Origin: Bactericera cockerelli
Lineage: Eukaryota > Arthropoda > Insecta > Hemiptera > Triozidae
DNA length: 64,000 nucleotides
Assembly: GCA_024516035.1 (NCBI GenBank)
Contig: CM044964.1
Coordinates: forward strand, 20,838,931-20,902,930
Direction of reading: 5' to 3'
Shown: positions 9,901 to 19,428 of the stretch, one piece after another
Layout: the number at the start of each line of letters is the position of its first letter
Position numbering within the stretch: position 1 is the first letter of the stretch
Notes under the pieces: model-generated
Told to the model about the DNA's origin: nothing
What the model saw: only the letters and a program-made list of their open reading frames with translations
Database searches by the model: none
Translations under genes and position numbers: made by a program

Positions 9901-11959
9901 GTTTTCACATCTTCAAGGAGAGTTTCAACGTCACCCGCTAGAGTTCCATCGTCCAAATAAAACAATTTAAATTTCGATCTCAGTAATTTGACTATTGGAT
10001 GAATAGCTAGGCTAAAAATTAGAGGACCCGCAGGATCACCTTGCTGAGACCCTACCTCGGACTGGATCATTCTATCTCCAAACAGTAAGAGGGAAGGTGT
10101 TGCATAACATTGCCAGAGGAAGGGGTAAAGTTCCGGAATATGTTCTTTTACTTCTCGTAAGATGGTGTCCCTCTCTACTGAATTAAAGGCATTTTTATAG
10201 TCAATTTTGAGAAAAATTGTCTCATTTGATGATTTGTGTTGTTCAATGAAAACTCGCGATGCATGAATAATTGTCTCACATCCTTGTTTAAACGCAAACC
10301 CCAGTTGGAATGGTTGCAAATATTGTTTCAATTTTTCTTGGACACATGTAATAGCTACTTTTGCTGTTAATCTTCTAAACGTGCAACCCACAGCAATTGG
10401 GCGGAGACCACCATCTTTTTTATTAAGGGCGCATAAATTAGCTCCATACAAAAACTTCAAGATGTCAGTATGAACTTTTCCTACTAGCATTAGATTGACC
10501 AACTTTGTTATTGCTTTAAGAAGTTTTGAACCATTTTCCCCAGCAGATTTTGAAATTAAAAAATTCAAAAAAAAAAAAAAAACCATGTTATTAAATATCA
10601 GCAGCCACAACAGAGTCCCAAAAATCGTCTATATCTATATCAAGCTGTAGGTACCAGGGTCTGGAGTCCAGGGTCATCGTTGTGGCTGCCTGCTTGGATG
10701 CAAAAAACCATTGCTTAGTCATGACTTAAAAACTCAATTTTGTCTATTCATTTCACATTTAGTAAAGGGAGTTTGAGTAGTTGTGATATCACAATAATTG
10801 TGATTAATACAAATATAATAATAATTACTGGTAAAGACATATTTAGGCAGTACCAACACAAACAAATGACAAAATAAAATTTTACAAATAAAGTTTACAA
10901 AGAAATAAAATATGTGTAAATAAATAGGTACAAATAAAAATGAGAAGAAAAATAATAATAATAACTCTTTAGTGGAAGGTAACCACCACGCGAGGTTAAA
11001 GCATTCTATACCACCTAAACTTCAGAGTGTTTTTATTATGTAATCACAAACTCAAGTAAATGAGGAAAAATTCATGCATTGGGTGGGATTTGAACCAACG
11101 GATCCCTACACTACCTGGATTACCAAACTAGTGCATTAACCACTTGACTACCAGTGCACGGTACATAAATTATGTCCAAACAAAAGGGCTGGGTTATTGC
11201 CCATGGCAATATCTTCACCAAACTCTTACAACAATAAAGAGTACAAATATGTAGTTTTGTATGATTATTTTGTTTTATTTGTGAAGCAAGTGAATCTTTA
11301 CTATTTTTTTAAGCAGCACAACATAAAAAAAGCCTGTTCATTCACATAACTATGCAAGCAGATTTAAAAAAAAAAACTTACGTGTGAAATGTGAGAACAC
11401 ACCCAGAGTTTGTCTATTCACAGTCTGAACATCTAATCTATGTTCCTTGGGGATCTTCTCTTCGTTAGGATCTACACACATGGTGGCTTCCGAGAGAGAT
11501 AGGGAGACTTGAGCTTTTTGACCAGGATTTCTGGGGACAAAATCATTATCAATGAATTATACCTTTCAAGGACCCATGATTTCAAGTGTTGTCGATTTCT
11601 TGCCAGTGCTGCAGGTTGTAATGCTTCTTCCATTTCTCTCTATCTTCTGCCATCCTTGTTCATTTTGGAACATTTGATTTTATGATTGCTTTTTCCCATT
11701 TGGTGTTTTGTTTATTTTTAATTATGAGCATCAACTATTTTTGAACACTGTTATTTTTATGACTTCCAGTGTTAAATAGACCTGGGCCTTAATATACAGA
11801 GAAGCATACTTACTTGACTATTTTCAACTTCCCAACTTCAATATTTCCCGGGACTTTTTCCCACTTGTTGGCAACATATTTTGGCACTTTGACCAACCAA
11901 ACTCCCCGTGACGCAAAGGTCAGGTCTAACTCTCTGTCTGTATGTGCAGGAGCTGTCAT
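3974..11959 (-). CDS. TfIIFbeta: General transcription factor IIF subunit 2 (TFIIF beta, RAP30)
   Basis: RAP30 pairs with the TFIIF alpha subunit, binds RNA polymerase II and recruits it to the promoter. Coding exons on the minus strand: 11959-11814, 11530-11382, 6639-6425, 5153-5010, 4111-3974. All splice phases agree and give 263 aa (human protein 249). N-terminal dimerisation region: RGVWLVKVPKYVANKWEKV and EVGKLKIVK; middle: LTLEGKIVQKLECRP and VQNFKPVSDHKHN; C-terminal winged helix: VLEMLFAAFEKHQYYNIKDL, VKITKQPI, VYLKEILKEV and NMWELKPEYR, ending in an acidic tail. The start codon lies five bases after a splice acceptor (exon from 11964), so an untranslated first exon is expected upstream, probably before 12900. 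The 4.7-kb intron 2 holds a dead LINE, a nested MITE and several SINEs. The 3' end of the last exon is repeated twice downstream. Confidence 0.95.
4150..4335 (-). repeat. tRNA-derived SINE family C, copy 1
   Basis: The minus-strand head reads TGGCTCAGTGGTTAAGAGCA ... GCGGGTTCAAATCCCGGCC. The body has AGTGCCCTGAAGTAATGC and GCGGTTCCGGGGCA. It matches 18325-18520 on the plus strand and lies in intron 4 of TFIIF-beta. Confidence 0.75.
4478..4700 (+). repeat. 5S-rRNA-derived SINE, copy 1
   Basis: The head reads like a diverged 5S rRNA: GTTGAATACACCAGTTCTC, AAAGTTAAGCAGTGTC, TAGGTGACCATTC. It continues into a shared body CAGGCTGGGTGAGGT ... GAATGGAGGGTGAAAACCC ... GTGATATGAC. The AGTTAAGC and GGTGACC blocks correspond to the internal pol III promoter of 5S genes. 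It is not a functional 5S gene, because the second half is unrelated to 5S. Confidence 0.8.
4943..4978 (+). repeat. (GAA)n microsatellite
   Basis: Ten GAA/AAG units followed by an A-rich run, in intron 4 of TFIIF-beta close to the exon 4 donor at 5009. Confidence 0.9.
5199..6231 (+). repeat. Repeat family G, interrupted by a SINE
   Basis: Same ~730-bp element as 15231-15954 and 25578-26292 (reverse). It starts CACTGCCAATTATGGACACA, has AACGTCCAGAAATATGA near its end and finishes in a palindrome-bearing TTTCTAATATTAGAAATTTC, then TCGGAAGTAA. A family B SINE is inserted near its start (5233-5533). No transposase frame is seen. Confidence 0.75.
5233..5533 (+). repeat. tRNA-derived SINE family B, copy 1, with target duplication
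   Basis: The head GTGGCAGAGCGAGTTAGCGC and GGGTTCGATTCCCAGCGGGG is followed by a body (TACTTGGATGTTCGGGGTCC, ACCTCGTGAGGAAAAATGAG, GATTCTGCGCTACCCAC). It is flanked by 14-bp direct repeats TACTTCCTCGTGAT at 5219-5232 and 5534-5547, the mark of target-primed insertion. Confidence 0.9.
6318..6412 (-). repeat. SINE family D head
   Basis: On the minus strand GTCCCGGTAGCTCAGTGGAT ... GTCGTGGGTTCGAAACCCAG. The first and last seven bases can pair like a tRNA acceptor stem. Only the head is kept; it abuts exon 3 of TFIIF-beta on its intron 3 side. Confidence 0.75.
6650..7670 (+). repeat. Family L repeat split by a MITE
   Basis: Left part 6650-6758 (GGACATATTATATACAATAC) and right part 7604-7670 (GGCAATCTCTTCCATCCAAC) join into a family L copy once the TIR element at 6759-7601 is removed. 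Confidence 0.65.
6759..7601. mobile_element. TA-inserting fold-back MITE (mariner-like ends), copy 1
   Basis: Long inverted repeats begin CAGGGTGGGGCAAAAGTCTG and end with its reverse complement. They extend far inward (CGAATGGCTTCTTCGGTAAA; GGCCCCCATGTC), so the element is almost wholly self-complementary, with a second nested inverted repeat built on AGTAAAGTCTGGAAACC. It is 843 bp with no transposase. The right flank is TA and the left flank TT; the copy at 33534-34115 has TA on both sides. Confidence 0.8.
7725..7765 (+). repeat. Family M repeat fragment
   Basis: AGTGCTTTATTTAGACTGTCAG-like core shared with 55375-55435, 57790-57905 and, reversed, 63445-63535. Confidence 0.5.
7783..8040 (+). 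repeat. SINE family B, copy 2
   Basis: Head AGTCACCGTGGCAGAGTGAG with CCTGAGTTCAATCCCCAGC. The body is shortened to AAGTCCTAAAATTGTGATA, and the GCGCTACCCAC segment seen in copy 1 is missing. It lies in intron 2 of TFIIF-beta. Confidence 0.85.
8044..8370 (+). repeat. SINE family E, two adjacent copies
   Basis: Two copies (about 8044-8200 and 8212-8370) each begin ACCAACCTCA, contain an A-box-like TAGCTT(T/C)ATT and then GGAGGTC(G/A)GT. The first keeps the tail ACTTCACGAAAGTGATTAAC; the second is diverged after its head. Confidence 0.65.
8500..10610 (-). mobile_element. Decayed LINE with reverse transcriptase and restriction-like endonuclease
   Basis: The minus-strand frame 10610-8994 carries reverse transcriptase motifs: GGLRPIAVG, FLKIDYKNAFNSVERD (motif A), GSQQGDPAGPLIFSLA (motif B) and LFYLDDGTLAG (motif C). 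A thumb-like region and a cysteine cluster (CDICRPYQCACG) follow. After a frameshift near 9000 the second frame gives CKKSAGRYFRHTA and RPDGMSVVPW ... LVWDYTCADT, placed like the CCHC and PD..D endonuclease of R2-type LINEs. After a further shift near 8780 the third frame ends SLDIQRGNAATILGSLP ... FYL and stop. Two frameshifts and loss of everything upstream of the reverse transcriptase make it a dead, 5'-truncated copy. It sits in intron 2 of TFIIF-beta, in the same direction as the gene. The reverse transcriptase is certain; the endonuclease assignment is inferred from motif order. Confidence 0.9.
10850..11228 (+). repeat. Family L repeat interrupted by a family F SINE
   Basis: The AT-rich left part 10850-10960 and the right part 11161-11228 (TTATTGCCCATGGCAATATC) flank the SINE at 10964-11160, a second example of a nested insertion in this repeat. 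Confidence 0.5.
10964..11160 (-). repeat. SINE family F, copy 1
   Basis: On the minus strand GCACTGGTAGTCAAGTGGTT ... GATCCGTTGGTTCAAATCCC ... CAGTGCATGAATTTTTCCTC. The first and last seven bases of the head (GCACTGG / CCAATGC-like) can pair. The body runs to AATGCTTTAACCTCGCGTGG. Confidence 0.8.
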
Positions 11960-11964
11960 TATGA

Positions 11965-13120
11965 CTGAAATAAACAGTAGAGTATTATATTATCAGTTTT
12001 AATTATAAGATTGAATTATTTTCATTGAAAAAAATCTTTGCAAACATACATTCATAAATTGATGAGTGTTTCAAAGCTTGCTTTAGTTTGAAACCATGAA
12101 AGACAATTATGGTCTAGGCTTTAGCTTTTGCATCCTAAAGTTTGCCTCCTCTCTAAGGGGAGAGAAGTGACATAATATTTCCTATTTAGATAGGTTAACA
12201 ACACAAGTGCACCAAATGTGTTTCTTACTGACATCTCAGTTATCAAATTTCATCTTGAAATTTTTAGTTGGCTTTAAATTTCAAATCAGCATATATAATG
12301 TTAGGCAAGGATCTTATAAAGAGAGAAAGAGCTTATTTGTGGTATTATGTAACAATTTATAGTGGGTAGCAGCAACATTACAAGAACTAATGCTAATGCA
12401 AGGGCCTAAGGTAGGCCCTGACATCCAAAGTATGAGTTAATATTTCTGACATCCAAAGTGTGTTAATATTTAATTTTTTATTTATTTTATAACAAGATAA
12501 CATATACAAAGGTATTTTTCCTAAGCTAGAGCTTCTAAGAAATCAAACTCACCCCTGGTTTGTGTGTCAAATATGGAGTAGGGAGTTGTAGGAACTTTAA
12601 GTACACTTTTCTATGGTAATTTACAAATGACTGATTAAGTTCATTGTGTGACTGAAAGTAAATTTGTGTCTAAGAATCTAAGAAGATGCAGTGATAACTT
12701 ATAGATATTAATATTATTTTTTTTAATAAGATATATTTTATCAAGTTTCTATTAAAATAGGTAATATAGGTATTCCAGTCAAAGTGGCAGCTGGCAAAAT
12801 ATTGTGTTAAAATTTTAAACAATTCAAATATCGCGGGCTTATCACCGCATATGGTGGCCATCTTGATTTCTGCAATCTCTTTTTACACGATGCTCATTTA
12901 TTTTCCTTTCGGTTATCTAACCGATAGCGGAAAATAAAAATCATCATTTTTTTCATGAATATCGGATATCGGGGTAATTAAAACGAATCATGAGCGCCAG
13001 TCAATTAAACAATATCAATTATGTATTTGTTTCTAAAAATATGGCTGTGAAGTGTAGATTTGACTAACTTTTATTTCATAAAAAAAAATTGATTGGGAAA
13101 ATATTCATGCAAAGTGGGAC
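11965..13120. other. Upstream region of TFIIF-beta
   Basis: Probably holds the untranslated first exon and promoter of the minus-strand gene. A hairpin-like GGTTATCTAACCGATAGCGG lies near 12915, and a short minus-strand frame starts at 12861 (MATICGDKPAIF). No exon can be placed with confidence. Confidence 0.3.
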
Positions 13121-13129
13121 TCATAATAG

Positions 13130-13722
13130 AGGTGCGTTAAGCTGACAGCCCACCAGAACGGATTTTGACCAAATAAGGCTCAACGTTTTGTGCTCGTTTT
13201 GTGCCGTTTTGTGCCAACAAAAGTTTATTTTGTACCCCTACCGTTCTCGAGATATAGACCCCCCCCAGGTGGGCTGCTAGCTTAACGTTAAGCTAGCAGC
13301 CCACCAGAACGGATTGAGTTGAGACTAGGTTTATTGGATTTGGCTCGTTTTGTGCCGTTTTGTGCCAAAAATATTTTTCTCCTGCGACCTTTCGTTCCCG
13401 AGATATTGACATTTGAAAAAGTCACTTTTTGGCGGGAAAATTTTTTTTCTTGGAATTTTCGGGATTTTTTTATACCATCGTTTTGTGCTCCAACTTTTGT
13501 CATCAAAACTTTTTTTGTACCCCTACCGTTCTCGAGATATAGACCCCCCCCAGGTGGGCTGCTAGCTTAACGTTAAGCTAGCAGCCCACCAGAACGGATT
13601 GAGTTGAGACTAGGTTTATTGGATTCGGCTCGTTTTGTGCCGTTTTGTGCCAAAAATATTTTTCTCCTGCGACCTTTCGTTCCCGAGATATTGACATTTG
13701 AAAAAGTCACTTTTTGGCGGGA
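13130..13722 (+). repeat. Left inverted arm of the fold-back element
   Basis: Terminal segment, then one full unit between two perfect 38-nt palindromes (13268-13305 and 13553-13590) and part of another. Units contain CTCGTTTTGTGCCGTTTTGT and ACCCCTACCGTTCTCGAGAT. The arm breaks off inside a unit after CACTTTTTGGCGGGA. Confidence 0.9.
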
Positions 13723-14054
13723 ATTGAGGTCACTGTGCGTGCCACAGTGACTACTGTGAAGACTTTTTTTTTATCAGACCTGGTTGTAGGATTTTTAATT
13801 CAAACTTCACCTTTTACACAACAACAGATCATTTCTGAACATTTGAATCCATTTGGTTTTAAAGTCCTTATTTTTTATAGTCAGGGAGATAGTTTTATCC
13901 TGTTTACTGCGATTCGTACCAAGTAACAAAATTTATCCTAATTAGCCTGAGAACGCACACACATACAGCAAATGGAGGGCAAAACCCCCGTCCTGACTAT
14001 CTCAAATCAGGACGTTAAAACCAAATAGAATCAAGAGATATATGAAAGAAGCCT

Positions 14055-14145
14055 AGACATTATATCTGGGCGTTCATATAATCCTCTCACCACCGTTATA
14101 TAGGTATCTTTGCCTATCTCACGGACACGGAATTATTATTATACC
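14055..14145 (+). repeat. Family N repeat, copy 1
   Basis: CATATAATCCTCTCACCACC followed by TATCTCACGGACACGGAATT; also found at 26515-26597 and 57513-57605. Confidence 0.7.
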
Positions 14146-14237
14146 TCACCCAGCCTGCGTTGGGCCCAAATACTAGCATCTCGAAGTCTTTATTCGTGTC
14201 TGAATTCGTGATCCTACGAGAACTGGAGCATTCAACT

Positions 14238-14430
14238 TTACCGTTGAATGCGGCACTCTGTGAATCCAGAGGTTCCAGAGGTCGTGGGTTCGAAATCCAA
14301 TCGGGACATAACAAGTTATCCTCCCAATTGGGATTTTTACCACATAATAATAAGTTTTGGGTTTACTAATGGAATAATGGGACTCTAGTAGTCTTAATGG
14401 GGCAGTATAAATAAGGAGATATTATTATTA
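14238..14430 (+). repeat. SINE family D (head truncated)
   Basis: Begins inside the head (CGGCACTCTGTGAATCC), has GTCGTGGGTTCGAAATCCAA and the body CCTCCCAATTGGGATTTTTA, ATGGAATAATGGGACT and GGGGCAGTATAAATAAGG, and ends at an ATT microsatellite. It is inserted in the fold-back element. Confidence 0.8.
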
Positions 14431-14804
14431 TTATTCAACGTGCCAGCGACGCTGGCCTCATGCCTTTATACATGTATAATTATGTATAAGGTTAGTGAAA
14501 AACAAACACGTTGAGGGATTCTGGCACGGGGAATAATCCTCTCGCTGTGATAGTGTGAAGAAAATCGCATGATTCCGTATCCGTAATATCGCGGGATTTT
14601 TCAATGATTTTACAAGTTTTCCAACTTATTTGTGGGAAAATACAGTACTCCAGAATTTTTCCTTGTGTCAGATCCCCACGTGGAGAGAAGACAAAAGGTA
14701 ACTTGAAAGGTGACTAACCTCATGCGTGTCTTGAAATACTTATGAGGAATTAGTCTGGGTGCAAATTGGATTTTAAAGAGGAGAACTGGATAATTTAGTA
14801 ACGC

Positions 14805-14980
14805 TCTATTTATAAGACTAATTAGTCCCATCATTGCAGCAGAAAGCCCCAGACGTAGGTATTATTATGTGGTCAAAGCCCCAAATCGGAGGGTAACATG
14901 TCACGTCCCGGCTGGATTTCGAAACCGCGACCTCTGAAATACCAGCAGACGCCTTGACCACTGAGCTGCCGGGAAAGACC
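14805..14980 (-). repeat. SINE family D
   Basis: On the minus strand CCCGGCAGCTCAGTGGTCAA ... GGTTTCGAAATCCAGCCGGG and GGGGCTTTGACCACATAATA. It is more diverged than the other copies. Confidence 0.7.
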
Positions 14981-15230
14981 ACTTAGCTAACTTCGATTAT
15001 GGGCGTTTAGAGAAAATTTTACAATTGATTCTGATAGCTCATTGACCCGTAGATTCCAAATACATTTGATGTCACTCTAGCATTGAGCATTAACATAAAT
15101 AAAATATGTAAAAAATTGATGTAGCTTGCAGTGGCGGAATTTCCGTCCAGCCGTTCTTGGCCATTAACTTATCGAAAAAATATGAAAATTGACCCCTATA
15201 AAATATTATACGTTAAAGTAAAAAAAAAAA

Positions 15231-15954
15231 CACTGCCAATTATGGACACAATACTTCCTCGTGATTGCTTCACATTGTAAACACGTGCCAATTTTGAGAT
15301 TTTTTTAGAAAATTACTTGTATCTCTATAACGGCTCAACCGATTTTCTTCAAACTTGTTTTATATGGTAGAATATTGTTTTTCCTACATTCTAGATTCTA
15401 CAAAAAATTCTGTATCGGCAAGTCGTGGTCCTTATTTTTTGACTTCTTTGTCCAAAATTTTGGATTTTCTTAAATATCAGAGTCAAATTATAATTAATTT
15501 AAAAAGAAGTATAAAAAGCCTATGTAAAATAATAATATGCATAACCATACAAAATTTCATCAAAATCGGGTGTACCGTTCACGAGATATCAGCGTTTAAG
15601 TAAAAAGTTAGTGGTCAGGCGCATGGTCTCTTTCACCAAGAACCGCTAGTACGAATTCGATGAATTTAAAATGGGACCATCTACAGAATGTCTCCTAAAT
15701 GTGTGCAGAATTTCATCAAAATCGGTCGGGTAGTTTTCGAGATTTGCGCGTTACAAGGAATCGTTTTAACAGACCGACAGACAGACCGACAGACCGACGG
15801 ACCGACAGACGGACACAAAACCAAATTTGCTCAGGAGGTTATGAAACGTCCAGAAATATGAAAAAAATTGAAATCGGAGCAAAAAAATATTTTTTTTTTA
15901 CAAAAACGAACACAATACTTCCGATTTCTAATATTAGAAATTTCTCGGAAGTAA
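15231..15954 (+). repeat. Family G element, uninterrupted copy
   Basis: Full-length example of the ~725-bp family, from CACTGCCAATTATGGACACA to TTTCTCGGAAGTAA. Near its end lies a near-palindrome centred on TTTCTAATATTAGAAA, and before it a GACCGACAGACAGACC run. Phrases such as AAAATCGG(G/T) and GTTCACGAGATAT recur inside. No coding capacity is seen; it is a non-autonomous element of unknown class. Confidence 0.8.
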
Positions 15955-16048
15955 AATGTTGGCCGTAAAAAGTATTATGGACTTTTCATGATGTTTGCAT
16001 ACCGAAAAGATGAAGGTATCCAACGTAATTATTATTAATAATAATAAT

Positions 16049-16242
16049 AATAATAATATCGCCTTATTTATACTGCCCGATTAGGCCTATTAAGTCCCAT
16101 TATTCCAGCACTAAGCCCAAGACGTATTATTATGTGGTAAAAATCCCAAATGGGAGGAAAACTTGTTATGTCCCGGCTGGGTTTCGAACCTGCGACCTCT
16201 GGATTCACAGAGTGCCGCCTTTACCACTGAGCTACCGGGACA
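16049..16242 (-). repeat. SINE family D, near full length
   Basis: The minus-strand head GTCCCGGTAGCTCAGTGGTA with GGTTCGAAACCCAGCCGGGA is followed by GATTTTTACCACATAATAA, AATAATGGGACTTAATAGGC and an ATT-repeat tail. Confidence 0.85.
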
Positions 16243-16984
16243 TTATTAGTTTATATTTTGCGGCGGTCGATCTTAAATTGTGGAATATACCACTTACATT
16301 TACAATAGGTGACCCTAGTGCCTATTGTAAATCACATGGGATAGGGTCATCATTAAAAATCAAAATCAATTACAAAATTTTCTTTAGACACCAAATCCAT
16401 GTTATCCTGCTTTTCACCCGGACTAAATATTTCGTCTAGACTCTAGATAAGAATTGCAACAATCTGCAGCACGTTTCTGTTTACTTTTGTTCATTAAACC
16501 CTGAATATTTTATCATCAACATCTCCTGATCGCGATGTTCGACAGACGCATTAAAAGAATCTGCCTTTGACTCGGAAATATCTCGTCTAAGCCTTGGGCA
16601 TTTTATAAATCTTAACATTTATTTTACCCGAACTTTACGTCAACTGCTAAATACTTTTTTAAACCTTCGTTTTTAAATTTGAGAACCTACAGAGACTTTT
16701 CTGATTGGGTAAATCTTGGGATCTCATAATTTATTTTTAATATTTATAATTTTCGACCGTCGTCGCGTTGTTTCTATTATATTTCACAATATTTGTATAG
16801 GTAAAACATACTCATTTTCTTATAAAGATTTTTTTTCAACTTGGAACTTAAAAAATCTCTTTATTTATTTTTCCGAATTTTACGTTAATTCCCATTTAAC
16901 TTTGTATTCTAACTACGTACCTGTAGTACATACTCATTTTCTAATAAAGATTTTTCTTCGACTTGGGCCTCAATTGATATCTTT

Positions 16985-18183
16985 AATATCTCCCCAAAAA
17001 GTGACTTTTTCACATGTTAATAACTCGGGAACGAAAGGTCACAAGAGAAAAATATTTTTGGCACAAAACGGCACAAAACGAGCCAAATTCAATAAACCTA
17101 GTCTCAACTCAATCCGTTCTGGTGGGCTGCTAGCTTAACGTTAAGCTAGCAGCCCACCTGGGGGGGTCTATATCTCGAGAACGGTAGGGGTACAAAAAAA
17201 GTTTTGATGACAAAAGTTGGAGCACAAAACGAGCACAAAACGATGGTATAAAAAAATCCCGAAAATTCCAAGAAAAAAAATTTTCCCGCCAAAAAGTGAC
17301 TTTTTCAAATGTCAATATCTCGGGAACGAAAGGTCGCAGGAGAAAAATATTTTTGGCACAAAACGGCACAAAACGAGCCGAATCCAATAAACCTAGTCTC
17401 AACTCAATCCGTTCTGGTGGGCTGCTAGCTTAACGTTAAGCTAGCAGCCCACCTGGGGGGGGTCTATATCTCGAGAACGGTAGGGGTACAAAAAAAGTTT
17501 TGATGACAAAAGTTGGAGCACAAAACGAGCACAAAACGATGGTATAAAAAAATCCCGAAAATTCCAAGAAAAAAAATTTTCCCGCCAAAAAGTGACTTTT
17601 TCAAATGTCAATAACTCGGGAACGAAAGGTCGCAGGAGAAAAATATTTTTGGCACAAAACGGCACAAAACGAGCCGAATCCAATAAACCTAGTCTCAACT
17701 CAATCCGTTCTGGTGGGCTGCTAGCTTAACGTTAAGCTAGCAGCCCACCTGGGGGGGTCTATATCTAGAGAACGGTAGGGGTACAAAAAAAGTTTTGATG
17801 ACAAAAGTTGGAGCACAAAACGAGCACAAAACGATGGTATAAAAAAATCCCGAAAATTCCAAGAAAAAAAATTTTCCCGCCAAAAAGTGACGTTTTCAAA
17901 TGTCAATATCTCGGGAACGAAAGGTCGCAGGAGAAAAATATTTTTGGCACAAAACGGCACAAAACGAGCCGAATCCAATAAACCTAGTCTCAACTCAATC
18001 CGTTCTGGTGGGCTGCTAGCTTAACGTTAAGCTAGCAGCCCACCTGGGGGGGGGTCTATATCTCGAGAACGGTAGGGGTACAAAATAAACTTTTGTTGGC
18101 ACAAAACGGCACAAAACGAGCACAAAACGTTGAGCCTTATTTGGTCAAAATCCGTTCTGGTGGGCTGTCAGCTTAACGCACCT
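16985..18183 (-). repeat. Right inverted arm with tandem ~295-bp units
   Basis: Reverse complement of the left arm with more units. Four perfect 38-nt palindromes (17121-17158, 17416-17453, 17712-17749, 18007-18044) are spaced 295-296 bp apart. Each palindrome consists of two element termini joined back to back around TAGCTTAACGTTAAGCTA. The units are nearly identical, implying recent amplification. Confidence 0.9.
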
Positions 18184-18324
18184 TCATAATAGCGGTGTTG
18201 CCAATTCATACCCTCTTAAAATTAATGATCGCGGGAACACAAATGGTCGTAAAAATCCAGTTAAATATTGTAAGCGTGAAATAAAATCATATTGGGGGAA
18301 CAATAAATTTTATAATAAAATCCA

Positions 18325-18520
18325 TTAAGCCGACCTCCGTGGTTCAGTGGTTAAGAGCATTGGTTACTGACTCGGAGGTTGCGGGTTCGAATTCCGGCCG
18401 GAGCGGAAATTTCTAACCGAAATTTTCCATTTCCGGAATGGCATGGATGTAGTGGTAAAGTGCCCTGAAGTAATGCGAAAGCGGTTCCGGGGCAAACTTA
18501 CATTTCAAAAAAAAATAATC
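18325..18520 (+). repeat. SINE family C, copy 2
   Basis: Head GTGGTTCAGTGGTTAAGAGC with GCGGGTTCGAATTCCGGCCG, then AGTGCCCTGAAGTAATGC and GCGGTTCCGGGGCA, ending in an A run. Confidence 0.8.
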
Positions 18521-18961
18521 CATTGATCTTATAGATAAAGTATTAATTTATTAGTTTTTGTCATAAAAAATAATATTATACTCTATGAAATTCCAAGAAG
18601 AAAGATGTACATAATTATTTTATAGGTACGGTACCTTCCTACCATTTATGTGTAACATTATTATTGACCCTTTAAATATTAGATAGGTATAATGTACATG
18701 TACAATTCCCCCACTGGTTTATTTATTTAAAAAATATCAACCGGTCCACTTTTGGGGTCCTTTTTTTGGATTTTTACCACAGTGCAGCCCCCTTACATTT
18801 CACGATCATAAAATTTCACCACTGAAAACAATTATCAATTTTTAACGCTTCTACAAAATTTCAAGAGCATTATTGTTTAATAAAAAATGTTGAAAAATCA
18901 TTTTTAATTTTCACCAAAATGGCCCCCATGCGGCCCCGAATGGCCCACATCGTCCCAAAAA

Positions 18962-19167
18962 CAATAATCATAATAATAATATCGCCTTATTTATACTGCC
19001 CGATTAGGACTATTAAAGTCCCATTATTCCAGGAGTAAGCCCAAGACATATTATTATGTGGTAAAAATCCCAAATGGGAGGATAACTTGTCATGTCCCAG
19101 CTGGGTTTCGAACCCACGACCTCTGGATTCACAGAGTGCCGCCTTTACCACTGAGCTACCGGGACAG
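18962..19167 (-). repeat. SINE family D, near full length
   Basis: Intact head ending in GGTTCGAAACCCAGCTGGGA, body with CCCATTTGGGATTTTTACC and an ATT-rich tail. The first and last bases of the head (TGTCCCGG / CTGGGACA) pair like an acceptor stem. Confidence 0.85.
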
Positions 19168-19428
19168 ACATTCAATAAGCACAATTCAAGGACCCCAATG
19201 TACCTACAATTAATTGTACATGGTATGTCTTACTTAATTTCAACAATTTTTGACAATCCAGTGGAGAGTTATCGTGGAAGAGACACACAAACGAAAGCCA
19301 AATCGCCCAGTACCTAAATCAAAAAAGAACCTCACTGCATTCGGTTTACTATTATAGCTACCTTATTCACCTGCTTTTTTTCCTATATTATGAGAAATAT
19401 TTAGGAATACATATATTTATATTAAGAT

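Larger units (their letters stand above)
13121..18192. mobile_element. Fold-back transposon with 9-bp target duplication (Mutator-like, non-autonomous)
   Basis: The element runs 13130-18183. It starts AGGTGCGTTAAGCTGACAGC and ends with the reverse complement (GCTGTCAGCTTAACGCACCT). Identical 9-bp flanks TCATAATAG lie at 13121-13129 and 18184-18192. Nine-base duplications with long inverted repeats are typical of Mutator-like elements. The inverted arms (13130-13722 and about 16985-18183) are built of ~285-296-bp tandem units. The core (13723-16984) has no transposase frame and contains later insertions: family N, three family D SINEs and a family G element. The superfamily call rests on TSD length and arm structure only. 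Confidence 0.85.

Noticed and set aside
16049..16242. tRNA gene (minus strand)
   Set aside because: Good A and B boxes and acceptor-like pairing, but many diverged copies with a common tail show it is SINE family D.
17130..17993. Three near-identical minus-strand frames of 85-90 codons
   Set aside because: They repeat because the underlying ~295-bp transposon units repeat; no coding signature was found.
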